The translations under genes and the position numbers were made by a program. From Dyadobacter sp. CY347 (lineage in GTDB: Bacteria; Bacteroidota; Bacteroidia; Cytophagales; Spirosomataceae), in contig NZ_JAKFFT010000004.1 of NCBI RefSeq assembly GCF_021502655.1, forward strand, positions 496,001 to 560,000: 64,000 nucleotides of DNA, in the 5' to 3' direction. The notes under the pieces were generated by a model. That model made no database searches. It saw nothing but the letters and a program-made list of their open reading frames with translations, and was not told the DNA's origin. Of the stretch, positions 1 to 7,589 are shown piece after piece (the first letter of the stretch is position 1; each line of letters starts with the position of its first letter).

Positions 1-339
1 GAAATTGCAGAGAATGTGCTGGCAGGTTATCCTAATTCGAGTATGGACTTCAAGGTGACGGAGCAATATCGTAATATGAAGGAAATATTAAACCAGCATC
101 CCCAAGTGCTTGAAAATGCATTGCTGGCGATGAAAAAAGCGGGTCTAAACCCACTTCAAAGAAGCATAAGGGGCGGAACGGACGGTTCACGGTTATCATT
201 CATGGGTTTACCGTGTCCGAATATTTTCGCAGGAGAACATGCTTTCCACTCGAAACTGGAATGGGTTTCGGTGCAGGACATGGAGAAAGCAGTAGAGGTT
301 ATCGTAAACATTGCCCAAATCTGGGAAGAGAAAGCTTAA
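1..339 (+). CDS. pepT: Peptidase T (tripeptidase), C-terminal part
   Basis: Partial gene: the reading frame is open from the first base, so the start lies outside the window and only about 112 C-terminal residues are seen. The fragment carries the M20-family ending typical of peptidase T: a GGTDGS segment, then FAGEHAFHSK, whose histidine matches the C-terminal zinc ligand of M20 peptidases, then the VSVQDMEKAVEVIVNIAQ helix. The family removes the N-terminal residue from tripeptides in the cytoplasm using two zinc ions. The stop codon overlaps the next start as TAATG, so it is probably co-transcribed with the RNase H gene downstream. Family assignment is firm; the full length cannot be judged. 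Confidence 0.9.
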   Translation, partial: EIAENVLAGYPNSSMDFKVTEQYRNMKEILNQHPQVLENALLAMKKAGLNPLQRSIRGGTDGSRLSFMGLPCPNIFAGEHAFHSKLEWVSVQDMEKAVEVIVNIAQIWEEKA

Positions 340-974
340 TGGCGAAGAAAACAAAATACTACGTCGTCTGGCAGGGAAGGAAAACGGGCGTTTTTACGGA
401 TTGGAAAGAATGTGAGGCGCAGATTAAGGGTTTTGAGGACGCTCGTTACAAGTCTTTTGAATCCATACAAGAAGCGGAAGCTGCCATTCAGCGTAATTAC
501 TGGGAATTTGTAGCGAAAAAAGAAAATAAACCCGCCATAGCAAAGGACATTCCGGCGAACATTGGCAAGCCCATAAAAAACAGCATTGCCGTGGACGCGG
601 CCTGGAACACGGCTTCCGGCGACATGGAATATCAGGGCATTTATTACCAAACCGGTGAAAGGATTTTTTTGCAAGGACCATTCAAGGATGCGACCAATAA
701 TATAGGCGAATTTTTGGCCATCGTGCATGCATTGGCCTATTTACAAAAAAAGGAAAGTGATTTGCCGATTTATAGCGATTCGAGAACAGCTATCGCCTGG
801 ATCAAGAAGAAGCATGCGAATACCAAACTGGCATTGACCCCCAGGAATAAACCTGTTTTTGAAATGCTGCAACGCGCCGAGCGCTGGCTTGCAGCCAATA
901 AGTTTCTGAATAAGATCCTAAAATGGGAAACCGAATACTGGGGTGAAAACCCGGCTGACTTTGGCAGAAAATAG
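339..974 (+). CDS. Ribonuclease H with N-terminal viroplasmin domain
   Basis: 211 residues. The start at 339 is chosen because it overlaps the pepT stop (TAATG) and begins exactly at the conserved N-terminal domain; an upstream in-frame start at 213 would only translate pepT out of frame. Residues 4-50 form a caulimovirus viroplasmin-type domain (KYYVVWQGRKTGVF), which in this enzyme type binds RNA/DNA hybrids. Residues 82-211 are a type 1 RNase H fold with all four expected acidic residues visible: D86, E124, D147 and D207. It should cut the RNA strand of RNA/DNA hybrids. The next gene starts 8 bases after its stop. Fusion of these two domains is a known arrangement in bacteria and eukaryotic RNase H1. 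Confidence 0.92.
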   Translation: MAKKTKYYVVWQGRKTGVFTDWKECEAQIKGFEDARYKSFESIQEAEAAIQRNYWEFVAKKENKPAIAKDIPANIGKPIKNSIAVDAAWNTASGDMEYQGIYYQTGERIFLQGPFKDATNNIGEFLAIVHALAYLQKKESDLPIYSDSRTAIAWIKKKHANTKLALTPRNKPVFEMLQRAERWLAANKFLNKILKWETEYWGENPADFGRK

Positions 975-981
975 AACGGTT

Positions 982-1704
982 ATGGCTAGAAATTCCTCTT
1001 TTCGCTTCAAGAATTTTACGGTGCAGCAAGACAAATGCGCGATGAAAGTGTGCACGGATGCCTGCGTATTGGGCGCCTGGGCTGACATTACGGACGCCGA
1101 TTACATTCTGGACATCGGCGCGGGAACGGGTTTGCTCTCGTTAATGGTCGCGCAGAGGAATTCCTATGGCATTATTGATGCTGTTGAAATCGATGCCGAG
1201 GCATTTTACCAAGCTGGCGAAAACGTGGAAAATAGCCCGTTTCACGACCGGATCAACCTTTTTCATTCTGCTGTTCAGGAGTTTACCTCGGAGCATAAGT
1301 ATGATGTGATTGTCACCAATCCCCCGTTTTTTCAATCCGATCTGCTTTCTCCACTTGATAAAAAGAACATTGCACATCACGCCAAATCGCTGGATTTTGC
1401 TGAATTGCTAACCGCAATCGATACGCTTTTATCGGATACGGGAAAGTTTAACATTCTGTTTCCAGTTGATGAAGGAAAGCAATTCTTGAATAAAGCATTG
1501 GAATCGGGATGGATTTTGAGCCGTAAAATGACATTGTTTCACCAGGCTGGGAAAAAGGCATTTCGCCAGCTAATGACGTTTCAGCGCACGGAACCGGTTC
1601 ATATTCTGGATATTACAGAAGAACTTTACATTCATGAACCGGATGGTACAACCTATACCCAAACATTTAAGGCATTACTGAAAGATTTTTATATGATATT
1701 TTGA
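982..1704 (+). CDS. tRNA1(Val) (adenine(37)-N6)-methyltransferase, TrmN6-like
   Basis: 240 residues from the ATG at 982, just after the RNase H stop; an upstream in-frame start at 943 would overlap that gene and adds nothing conserved. Residues 42-54 hold the SAM-binding motif ILDIGAGTGLLSL and residues 113-117 the NPPFF motif of N6-adenine methyltransferases. The N-terminal FRFKNFTVQQDKCAMKV stretch is typical of the TrmN6/YfiC family, which methylates A37 of tRNA-Val. Likely the third gene of the pepT-RNase H operon. A related 16S/23S methyltransferase role cannot be excluded from sequence alone, but the whole-length pattern fits TrmN6. Confidence 0.88.
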   Translation: MARNSSFRFKNFTVQQDKCAMKVCTDACVLGAWADITDADYILDIGAGTGLLSLMVAQRNSYGIIDAVEIDAEAFYQAGENVENSPFHDRINLFHSAVQEFTSEHKYDVIVTNPPFFQSDLLSPLDKKNIAHHAKSLDFAELLTAIDTLLSDTGKFNILFPVDEGKQFLNKALESGWILSRKMTLFHQAGKKAFRQLMTFQRTEPVHILDITEELYIHEPDGTTYTQTFKALLKDFYMIF

Positions 1705-1764
1705 TCGGGAAAAACACGAACTTTGCCCGGTAATCCCGGTTTTGGGCTTTGCTTTTATACATTC

Positions 1765-2733
1765 ATGACTCATTCAGCTATCCAGATTTCCGTTGTCGTT
1801 CCGCTTTACAATGAGGAAGAATCATTGCCAGAACTCAGTGAATGGATTGCGCGGGTAATGAATGAAAATGGCTTCTCTTACGAAGTGATTTTTGTCGATG
1901 ATGGCAGTAAAGACCGTTCCTGGGACGTTATTTCAAGCATTTCTCAGGAAAACCCGAACATTCGCGGCCTGCGTTTTGTGCGTAATTATGGCAAAACCGC
2001 TGCATTACAAACGGCTTTTCAGGCAGCGGTGGGCGATGTGATCATCACCATGGACGCGGACCTGCAAGATAGCCCCGACGAAATTCCGGAGCTTTATAAA
2101 ATGATCAAAGAAGATCGTTACGATCTCGTTTCGGGCTGGAAAAAGAAACGTTATGATCCTATTACCAAGACTGTTCCTACCAAAATATTCAATGCAGCTA
2201 CGCGCAGCATCTCAGGAGTTTCGCTGCATGATTTCAATTGCGGGCTGAAAGCTTACCGAAAGGAAGTTGTCAAAAACATTACGATTTACGGAGAAATGCA
2301 CCGTTACATTCCGGTAATTGCCAAGTGGAACGGTTTTGCGAAGATCGGCGAAAAGGTTGTTCAGCACCGTCCGCGGAGATACGGCACGACCAAGTTTGGT
2401 CTCGAACGTTTCATTTTTGGCTTTCTGGATTTGCTTTCGATTGCCTTTGTGAATAAGTTTGGGCGCAGACCTATGCATTTGTTTGGCAGTCTGGGAACCC
2501 TTATGTTTTTTCTGGGAACCATTATAGCTTTCTGGTTATTAGGGAAGAAGATTTACAATATTTACAATTTGCAGCCTTATCGGAATGTGACGGAAAACCC
2601 GTTGTTCTTTCTCGCCTTGGTTGCTATTATGGTTGGTTCTCAATTGTTCCTCGCGGGTTTTCTCGGGGAATTATTTGTCAAACAATCGGTCTCCAAAACA
2701 GGGGATTATAACATTTCGGAAAAGGTAGGGTGA
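1765..2733 (+). CDS. Membrane glycosyltransferase family 2 (GtrB/dolichol-phosphate mannosyltransferase-like)
   Basis: 322 residues from the ATG at 1765 (an in-frame start at 1723 adds 14 residues with no family support). The N-terminal 230 residues are a GT-A fold: VVPLYNEEESLPEL, DDGSKD near residue 45, and the metal-binding DAD at 97-99 followed by LQDSPDEIPEL. Two C-terminal transmembrane helices at about 245-265 and 285-305 complete the GtrB-like plan. Such enzymes transfer a sugar from a nucleotide to undecaprenyl phosphate on the inner face of the membrane for later surface glycan or lipid modification. A GAACTTTG element at about 1717-1724 resembles the Bacteroidota -7 box. The donor sugar cannot be told. 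Confidence 0.9.
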   Translation: MTHSAIQISVVVPLYNEEESLPELSEWIARVMNENGFSYEVIFVDDGSKDRSWDVISSISQENPNIRGLRFVRNYGKTAALQTAFQAAVGDVIITMDADLQDSPDEIPELYKMIKEDRYDLVSGWKKKRYDPITKTVPTKIFNAATRSISGVSLHDFNCGLKAYRKEVVKNITIYGEMHRYIPVIAKWNGFAKIGEKVVQHRPRRYGTTKFGLERFIFGFLDLLSIAFVNKFGRRPMHLFGSLGTLMFFLGTIIAFWLLGKKIYNIYNLQPYRNVTENPLFFLALVAIMVGSQLFLAGFLGELFVKQSVSKTGDYNISEKVG

Positions 2734-2788
2734 CCCAACACAACGTTATTAAATATATCCATTTCAAGTTATTACTATTACACAAATA

Positions 2789-3400
2789 ATGATCGCCAAC
2801 GTACACAAAGCACATCCCTGGCACGGGATCCCGATGGGAGACAATGCACCTAATCTCGTAACCGCCTTTATTGAAATTGTTCCGACTGATACAGTAAAAT
2901 ACGAAATAGACAAAGCAACCGGCTATCTGATGATCGACCGGCCGCAGAAATATTCGAACATTGTTCCTGCACTTTACGGTTTTATCCCAAAAACTTATTG
3001 CTCAGAAAAGATTGCGGCACTAGCGCGCGAGCGTTCGGGTAGGGACGTGACGGAAGGCGATGGTGACCCGCTGGATATTCTAGTTCTTTGCGAGAAGATC
3101 ATTTCACACGGGGACATTCTTTGCACAGCCAAGCCAATCGGCGGAATTCGTTTGATCGACGGTGGTGAAGCAGATGATAAAATTATTGCAGTTTTGAAAG
3201 GCGACGAAGTTTACGGCGGTTTTTCAGATTTGGCAGAGCTTCCGGAAGGAATTGTGGAGCGTTTGAAACATTACTTCCTGACTTACAAGAATTTGCCAGG
3301 TGAAAAAGCGCACATTGAAATTACCAATGTATACGGCAGAGAAGAAGCACATGAGGTGATCATGACTTCTGTTGAAGATTACAAGCATTCATTTTACTGA
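2789..3400 (+). CDS. ppa: Inorganic pyrophosphatase (family I)
   Basis: 203 residues. It hydrolyses pyrophosphate to phosphate in the cytoplasm, pulling biosynthetic reactions forward. The family I signature EGDGDPLDILV is at residues 89-99, with the metal-binding aspartates D91, D93 and D96; KYEIDKATGYLMIDR and YGFIPKTY supply the substrate-binding lysine, arginine and tyrosine residues. Length is slightly above the 175 or so of E. coli PPase because of an N-terminal extension (AHPWHGIPMG), which is seen in other Bacteroidota and chlamydial forms. A strong hairpin terminator follows at 3444-3470. Confidence 0.95.
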   Translation: MIANVHKAHPWHGIPMGDNAPNLVTAFIEIVPTDTVKYEIDKATGYLMIDRPQKYSNIVPALYGFIPKTYCSEKIAALARERSGRDVTEGDGDPLDILVLCEKIISHGDILCTAKPIGGIRLIDGGEADDKIIAVLKGDEVYGGFSDLAELPEGIVERLKHYFLTYKNLPGEKAHIEITNVYGREEAHEVIMTSVEDYKHSFY

Positions 3401-3443
3401 GATCCGGTTTACCATTAATCGTTTCCTTGCAAGATAATTTAGA

Positions 3444-3470
3444 GCCGTCCCGGTTAGGGGCGGCTTTTGT
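3444..3470 (+). terminator. Rho-independent terminator after ppa
   Basis: GCCGTCCC (3444-3451), a five-base loop, then GGGGCGGC (3457-3464), an 8-bp stem with one G-T pair, followed by TTTTGTTTATT. It lies 44 bases after the ppa stop. Confidence 0.8.
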
Positions 3471-3477
3471 TTATTCT

Positions 3478-3485
3478 TATCTTTG
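3478..3485 (+). promoter_or_regulatory. Putative -7 element for prfC
   Basis: TATCTTTG matches the Bacteroidota primary sigma -7 consensus TAnnTTTG exactly and lies 14 bases before the prfC start codon, giving a very short leader. No TTG is found at the expected upstream spacing; the bases there are TTA inside the ppa terminator stem. The promoter call rests on the -7 box alone. Confidence 0.5.
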
Positions 3486-3499
3486 TGCAAATTTTAGAT

Positions 3500-5095
3500 A
3501 TGAGTAATTTAGAAGAAATCAAGAAGCGGCGCACATTCGCAATTATCAGTCACCCAGATGCTGGGAAAACGACGCTTACCGAAAAGCTGCTGCTTTTTGG
3601 AGGTGCGATACAAACTGCGGGCGCGGTAAAATCCAATAAAATTAAAAAGACCGCAACTTCCGATTTCATGGAAATTGAGAAGCAAAGGGGAATTTCGGTC
3701 GCTACTTCGGTAATGACCTTTGAATATAAAGATCTGCTGATCAACATTCTTGATACGCCTGGTCACAAGGATTTTGCAGAAGATACTTACCGTACATTAA
3801 CCGCCGTGGATAGTGTAATTCTGGTCATTGACTGCGTGAAAGGCGTTGAGGAACAGACGGAAAGGCTTATGGAAGTGTGCCGGATGCGCAACACGCCCGT
3901 TATTGTTTTCATCAATAAGCTGGATAGGGAAGGGCAAAATCCATTCGAACTGCTGGACGAGCTGGAAACGAAACTAAGCATCCGCGTTCGCCCGCTTACG
4001 TGGCCGATCAACATGGGCGCTAATTTCAAAGGCGTTTACAGCTTGTACGAGCAAATGTTGTATTTCTTCAAAATCAATAAAACGAAGATCGAGAGCGACG
4101 TTGCTAAGGTGAGTCTGGAAGATGAAAATCTGGTGGATTTGCTTGGCGAAAGGGATGCATCGCAGCTTACCGAGGACGTGGAGCTTGTGGAGGGCGTTTA
4201 TGACGTATTTTCAGAAGAAGCTTATCAAAAAGGCCAGTTAGCGCCGGTTTTCTTCGGAAGCGCCATTAATAACTTTGGTATAAAAGAGCTTTTGGATACA
4301 TTCTGCGAAATCTCGCCCATTCCTCAGCCACGGCCAACGGATGTTCGGGAAGTGTCACCGATGGAGCCAAAGTTCACAGGTTTTGTATTTAAAATACACG
4401 CAAACCTGGATCCACGGCACCGCGACCGCATTGCGTTTTTGCGCATTTGTTCAGGGAAATTTGAGCGTGGGAAATTTTATAAGCACGTCAGAATGGGCAA
4501 GGATGTCCGTTTTTCTTCACCATTCACATTTATGGCATCGGCTAAAAGTGTGATGGACGAAGGTTTCCCAGGCGACGTGGTTGGGCTTTATGACACAGGA
4601 AGTTTCAAGATTGGCGATACATTGACGGAAGGTGAAAATCTTCAATTTTCCGGAATTCCAAGTTTTTCGCCTGAGATCTTTAAAGAATTGATCAACCTTG
4701 ATCCGATGAAATCCAAGCAATTGGAAAAAGGGATTCAACAGCTTACGGATGAAGGTGTTGCGCAGCTTTTTACATTGGATCTGGGAAATCGTAAAATTGT
4801 AGGAACAGTTGGTGAACTTCAATTTGATGTAATCCAATATCGTCTCGAACACGAATATGGCGCAAAATGCCGCTGGGTTCCGATGAGCATAACGCGTGCA
4901 TGCTGGCTTACTGCTGATGAAAAGCCTGCTATGGACCAGTTTGTCCGCTTAAAAGGAAACCAGATTGCCTACGATAAAGATAGAAATCCGGTTTTCCTGG
5001 CCGAATCGGAATGGATGATCCGCATGAACCGGGAGAATAATCCCGCAATTCATTTCCATTTTACGTCGGAATTTAAGACTGAAATGGCGATTTAA
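3500..5095 (+). CDS. prfC: Peptide chain release factor 3 (GTPase)
   Basis: 531 residues from the ATG at 3500; an in-frame start at 3467 lies within the upstream terminator/promoter and is rejected. RF3 is a translational GTPase that uses GTP to eject RF1/RF2 from the ribosome after peptide release. GTPase motifs are plain: SHPDAGKT at 17-24, DTPGH at 85-89, NKLD at 139-142. The rest shows the RF3-type domain II ([25 protein letters not shown]) and domain III ([17 protein letters not shown]), and the length matches the family's usual 525-535. It stands alone between two terminators. Confidence 0.96.
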   Translation: MSNLEEIKKRRTFAIISHPDAGKTTLTEKLLLFGGAIQTAGAVKSNKIKKTATSDFMEIEKQRGISVATSVMTFEYKDLLINILDTPGHKDFAEDTYRTLTAVDSVILVIDCVKGVEEQTERLMEVCRMRNTPVIVFINKLDREGQNPFELLDELETKLSIRVRPLTWPINMGANFKGVYSLYEQMLYFFKINKTKIESDVAKVSLEDENLVDLLGERDASQLTEDVELVEGVYDVFSEEAYQKGQLAPVFFGSAINNFGIKELLDTFCEISPIPQPRPTDVREVSPMEPKFTGFVFKIHANLDPRHRDRIAFLRICSGKFERGKFYKHVRMGKDVRFSSPFTFMASAKSVMDEGFPGDVVGLYDTGSFKIGDTLTEGENLQFSGIPSFSPEIFKELINLDPMKSKQLEKGIQQLTDEGVAQLFTLDLGNRKIVGTVGELQFDVIQYRLEHEYGAKCRWVPMSITRACWLTADEKPAMDQFVRLKGNQIAYDKDRNPVFLAESEWMIRMNRENNPAIHFHFTSEFKTEMAI

Positions 5096-5116
5096 GTTTG
5101 TAATGGCATTCATTGA

Positions 5117-5150
5117 AAAAGGGTTGATATCTTGCGATACCAACCCTTTT
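5117..5150. terminator. Bidirectional terminator between prfC and the Spy-like gene
   Basis: AAAAGGGTTG (5117-5126) pairs perfectly with CAACCCTTTT (5141-5150) across a 14-base loop. With A and T runs on both sides it can serve both convergent genes. Confidence 0.75.
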
Positions 5151-5171
5151 CATTTCCTGATAAAAGAGAGC

Positions 5172-5582
5172 TTAATTTTCTCGCGGGCCTCTGCTGCCGC
5201 TCCGACGATCTCCACCGCCTCCATTGCCTCCGCGGCGGTCGCCTCCACGGCGGTCTTCAAGCATGGTTTTATATTTTTCCTGCTGTTCAACAGTCAGTAA
5301 TTTTGCTACTTCGTTGTTATAAGTTTCCATTGATGCCCGCATTTGCTCCCGGTCATTGGTTTGCGCATCCCTCAACTCCTTCATTTTCTGCGTTCTTGCT
5401 AACGTCAGGTTGTAGATTTGCTTTTGCTGGTCTTCGGAAAGGTTCAGCTTTTCGGTCATTTGTTTGGTCTGATTTTCTGCGCGTTTTTCCGGCGTCACAT
5501 CAGAATCCTGGCGTTGGGCAAAGGCTGCTATGCTAAAAAGAGCCATTATCATGGCCAACATTGTCTTTCTCATGGTTATCAA
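5172..5582 (-). CDS. Small secreted Spy/CpxP-like protein
   Basis: 136 residues (133 if the second methionine is used). A signal peptide covers about residues 1-22, ending AAFAQ. The mature part is a charged helical region with LNLSEDQQKQIYNLTLARTQKMKELRD, the repeated helical pattern of periplasmic Spy/CpxP-like (LTXXQ) proteins, then a basic, glycine/arginine-rich tail (RRGGDRRGGNGGGGDRR). Such proteins are periplasmic chaperones or stress proteins in other bacteria; the specific role here is inferred. The Arg/Gly tail is odd and could bind nucleic acid or an acidic envelope polymer. It is transcribed alone. Confidence 0.7.
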   Translation of the reverse strand: MITMRKTMLAMIMALFSIAAFAQRQDSDVTPEKRAENQTKQMTEKLNLSEDQQKQIYNLTLARTQKMKELRDAQTNDREQMRASMETYNNEVAKLLTVEQQEKYKTMLEDRRGGDRRGGNGGGGDRRSGSRGPREN

Positions 5583-5639
5583 GTTTAGATACGCATGTTA
5601 GAGGCAATTGTGGCAGGAAGGTTTAATCGCTTGGAAATA

Positions 5640-6383
5640 TTAATACAATGTTTTCACTACCAATGCCACCGCGATCGCGCATGTATAGCTCATTAATGTG
5701 CCCACAAGCACATATTCCGACTTTTTGCTAATGTAAGCGGCCGAAATTTCCCCGCTGGCCGATTTGTCATTATAACGCAAAAGCGACTTCGCAGCAATGA
5801 GGAAACCAATAGCCGAAAACTGGCTTACCAACACAAAAACAAAGATCAGCAGCCTTTCCGACATCCCGATCCAGCGTCCGGCATTCGCCAGGTTATCATC
5901 CGCATTGGGGGCCAGTTTAGCAAGTTCTTCGCGCCACGGTTTTGTGAGGATGCCTACAAAAAAGGAAATAGGAGAGAGTGAAACCAGCGCACCGGTGAAA
6001 ATTGCCAGCGTTTTTGTTGTGAATAACCAGGTTTTAAAAACTTCCACACCTGCTGGTAAAGCGCTGGTAATGATGAGCGCGGTAAGCGCAATGCTAATCA
6101 AATGTGCTACTTGGTCGCCAACAAACCAGATCAATGTTCCCTTTTTATCAAATGCGATTTTCACAATGTCGATAATGCCGTGCGCAACACCTAATGCGAG
6201 TGCGGGGACAGGATTGGACCAATAACCCAGCACTACGTAAGAAACTATTATAACAAGCGCAATGTGGAGATAAAAATATTTGGAGCGGAAGGACTTTTCT
6301 CTTTTTTCAATGACCCATTTTGTGGGTTGCCAATAGAAATCAACCAGAATGTGTGCGAGCAATAGTTGCAGAAACTCGATCAT
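5640..6383 (-). CDS. DUF3307 family membrane protein
   Basis: 247 residues, strongly hydrophobic, with about six membrane segments. The N-terminal LLLAHILVDFYWQPTKWVIEKR and the segment ALGVAHGIIDIVKIAF with histidine and aspartate near the membrane faces are typical of DUF3307. The start overlaps the end of the satD gene by 4 bases, so the pair is translationally coupled. DUF3307 proteins commonly sit beside SatD-family genes, but no biochemical function is established to my knowledge. Regulation is probably shared with satD through the palindromes at 7022-7130. Confidence 0.8.
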   Translation of the reverse strand: MIEFLQLLLAHILVDFYWQPTKWVIEKREKSFRSKYFYLHIALVIIVSYVVLGYWSNPVPALALGVAHGIIDIVKIAFDKKGTLIWFVGDQVAHLISIALTALIITSALPAGVEVFKTWLFTTKTLAIFTGALVSLSPISFFVGILTKPWREELAKLAPNADDNLANAGRWIGMSERLLIFVFVLVSQFSAIGFLIAAKSLLRYNDKSASGEISAAYISKKSEYVLVGTLMSYTCAIAVALVVKTLY

Positions 6384-7018
6384 GATTTTTGTTTTGTGTA
6401 TAGTGATAAATGTTTGGGAAAGGTAGCAAGAAAATTTTCAATCGCCCACCATTTCGAGGAAGCAACGCGCTGGCTGGCGGCAGGCTGGCTGATCCCGAGT
6501 TGCTCGGAAATCTGGTTAATGTTCTTTTTCAGAAGCAGCGCTACGATGACCTCGCTTTGGGAAGTGGTCCAGTTCTCAATAAGTGTCTCCAAAAGATCCA
6601 ATGTCGCACTTAGCGGTTCAGAAGGCGTTGGTAAGGCAATGCCAATCCGCGCTTTTTGCTTCCTGATATTATCAGCCAAATGCCCCGACAAGCGAAATGC
6701 TTCACCATCGGATGTACCTGCACGGTCGGTGAGCTGTTCTGTTTTTCCTATGCCGATGGCAACACGTAAATCGGTGTTTTTGGCGTGTGCGCGCATGGAT
6801 GCGCGCGCGAGAATAGCGGCGTGCATGGCTTCGTTGGAGTTCTTCAAAACCCCCTGAAAGCTGTCTCCCCGATATATTTCAGGTTTCAGTGCCCAGTCAA
6901 AGGCCGGATTTTCTCGCAGCAAATCGATCATTTCACTAAGCCATTCTGTGGTCTTTTCTCGTGTGAAAATTGTCGAATTGACCATATCAGCAGTGATTAC
7001 AGCGTGATTCTTCTTCAT
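6380..7018 (-). CDS. SatD family protein with C-terminal helix-turn-helix
   Basis: 212 residues. The N-terminal two thirds (AVITADMVNSTIF, YRGDSFQGV, LRVAIGIGKTEQL) fit the SatD family, whose fold resembles nucleotidyl-cyclase-like proteins. Residues about 160-195 (INQISEQLGISQPAASQRVASSKWW) read as a helix-turn-helix with recognition-helix features, so the protein may bind DNA. It lies directly downstream of four regularly spaced palindromes, which suggests autoregulation (inference). Its stop overlaps the DUF3307 start by 4 bases. The family name comes from a streptococcal acid-tolerance locus; a stress role is plausible but unproven here. Confidence 0.8.
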   Translation of the reverse strand: MKKNHAVITADMVNSTIFTREKTTEWLSEMIDLLRENPAFDWALKPEIYRGDSFQGVLKNSNEAMHAAILARASMRAHAKNTDLRVAIGIGKTEQLTDRAGTSDGEAFRLSGHLADNIRKQKARIGIALPTPSEPLSATLDLLETLIENWTTSQSEVIVALLLKKNINQISEQLGISQPAASQRVASSKWWAIENFLATFPKHLSLYTKQKS

Positions 7019-7021
7019 GGA

Positions 7022-7130
7022 ATATAAGCTTTTAGCCTTATAATGGGTAAATATAAGGTAAAAACCTTATATCAAGCAAATATAAGGCAAAAACCTTATA
7101 TCAACCGAATATAAGGAAAAAGCCTTATAT
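7022..7130 (-). promoter_or_regulatory. Four-unit palindrome array over the satD promoter
   Basis: Four palindromes of 22 bp begin at 7022, 7051, 7080 and 7109, an exact 29-bp period. Units 2-4 have the perfect arms ATATAAGG / CCTTATAT separated by six A-rich bases; the unit nearest satD is degenerate (ATATAAGC / CCTTATAA). On the minus strand the arm of the unit at 7080 forms TATATTTG (7084-7077), a match to the -7 consensus, with TTG at 7104-7102 seventeen bases upstream. The array therefore overlaps a likely satD promoter and its leader, as expected for an operator bound by several dimers on nearly the same DNA face. Confidence 0.75.
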
Positions 7131-7133
7131 TTT

Positions 7134-7421
7134 TTAAAGCAAAGATGCGGTTAATGCTTCCCATTCTTCCTGCAATGATCCCTTAAAAACCGGTTTTCCG
7201 GCACGTTTGTACCAATATCCGGCATTCCAGCTGTCTCCTTCAACCCGATGCAGGTAAGCGTGAAGATGATCATAAATAGGCGTTCCTTCCTTGCTTTGCG
7301 CAATGTTATGGGCTGCTTCCCAATCGTCTTTCGCAGCATACCAAAGGGCTTTTAAAGGCTCAGAAATCGTTTCAGGCGGTGAGTTTTGAGAAAGCGACGC
7401 TTTAAAATCGTTATAATCCAT
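7134..7421 (-). CDS. Small conserved cytoplasmic protein, function unknown
   Basis: 95 residues from the ATG at 7421. The longer in-frame start at 7601 is rejected because the added 60 residues look non-coding and run into the divergent amidohydrolase gene. The protein is acidic and helical: MDYNDFKASL, LWYAAKDDWEAAHNIAQ, DHLHAYLHRVEGDSWNAGYWYKRAGKP. The HLHAYLHRxEGDxxNAxYWYxRAG block resembles a small conserved family of unknown function found widely in bacteria. No signal peptide or membrane segment. It ends just upstream of the satD palindromes and could be read into satD, although the palindromes intervene. Confidence 0.75.
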   Translation of the reverse strand: MDYNDFKASLSQNSPPETISEPLKALWYAAKDDWEAAHNIAQSKEGTPIYDHLHAYLHRVEGDSWNAGYWYKRAGKPVFKGSLQEEWEALTASLL

Positions 7422-7589
7422 TTTATAAAACTTGATAAGAATGAAGAAATGTATTGACAAGTTGCAAAAAATAGGCAACATAACAATTCCCTTCACCAAT
7501 TGTAACTTCCTGTGAAAATGCCCTTTCCGGGCTGATTTTTCATTTTTACTTGTATATTGTAGTTCCGAACTGCAATCAAATAACACCAT

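Noticed and set aside
7022-7130. CRISPR-like array
   Set aside because: Repeat units are 22-bp palindromes with only 7 bases between them; spacers are too short and A/T-rich, and no cas genes are present.
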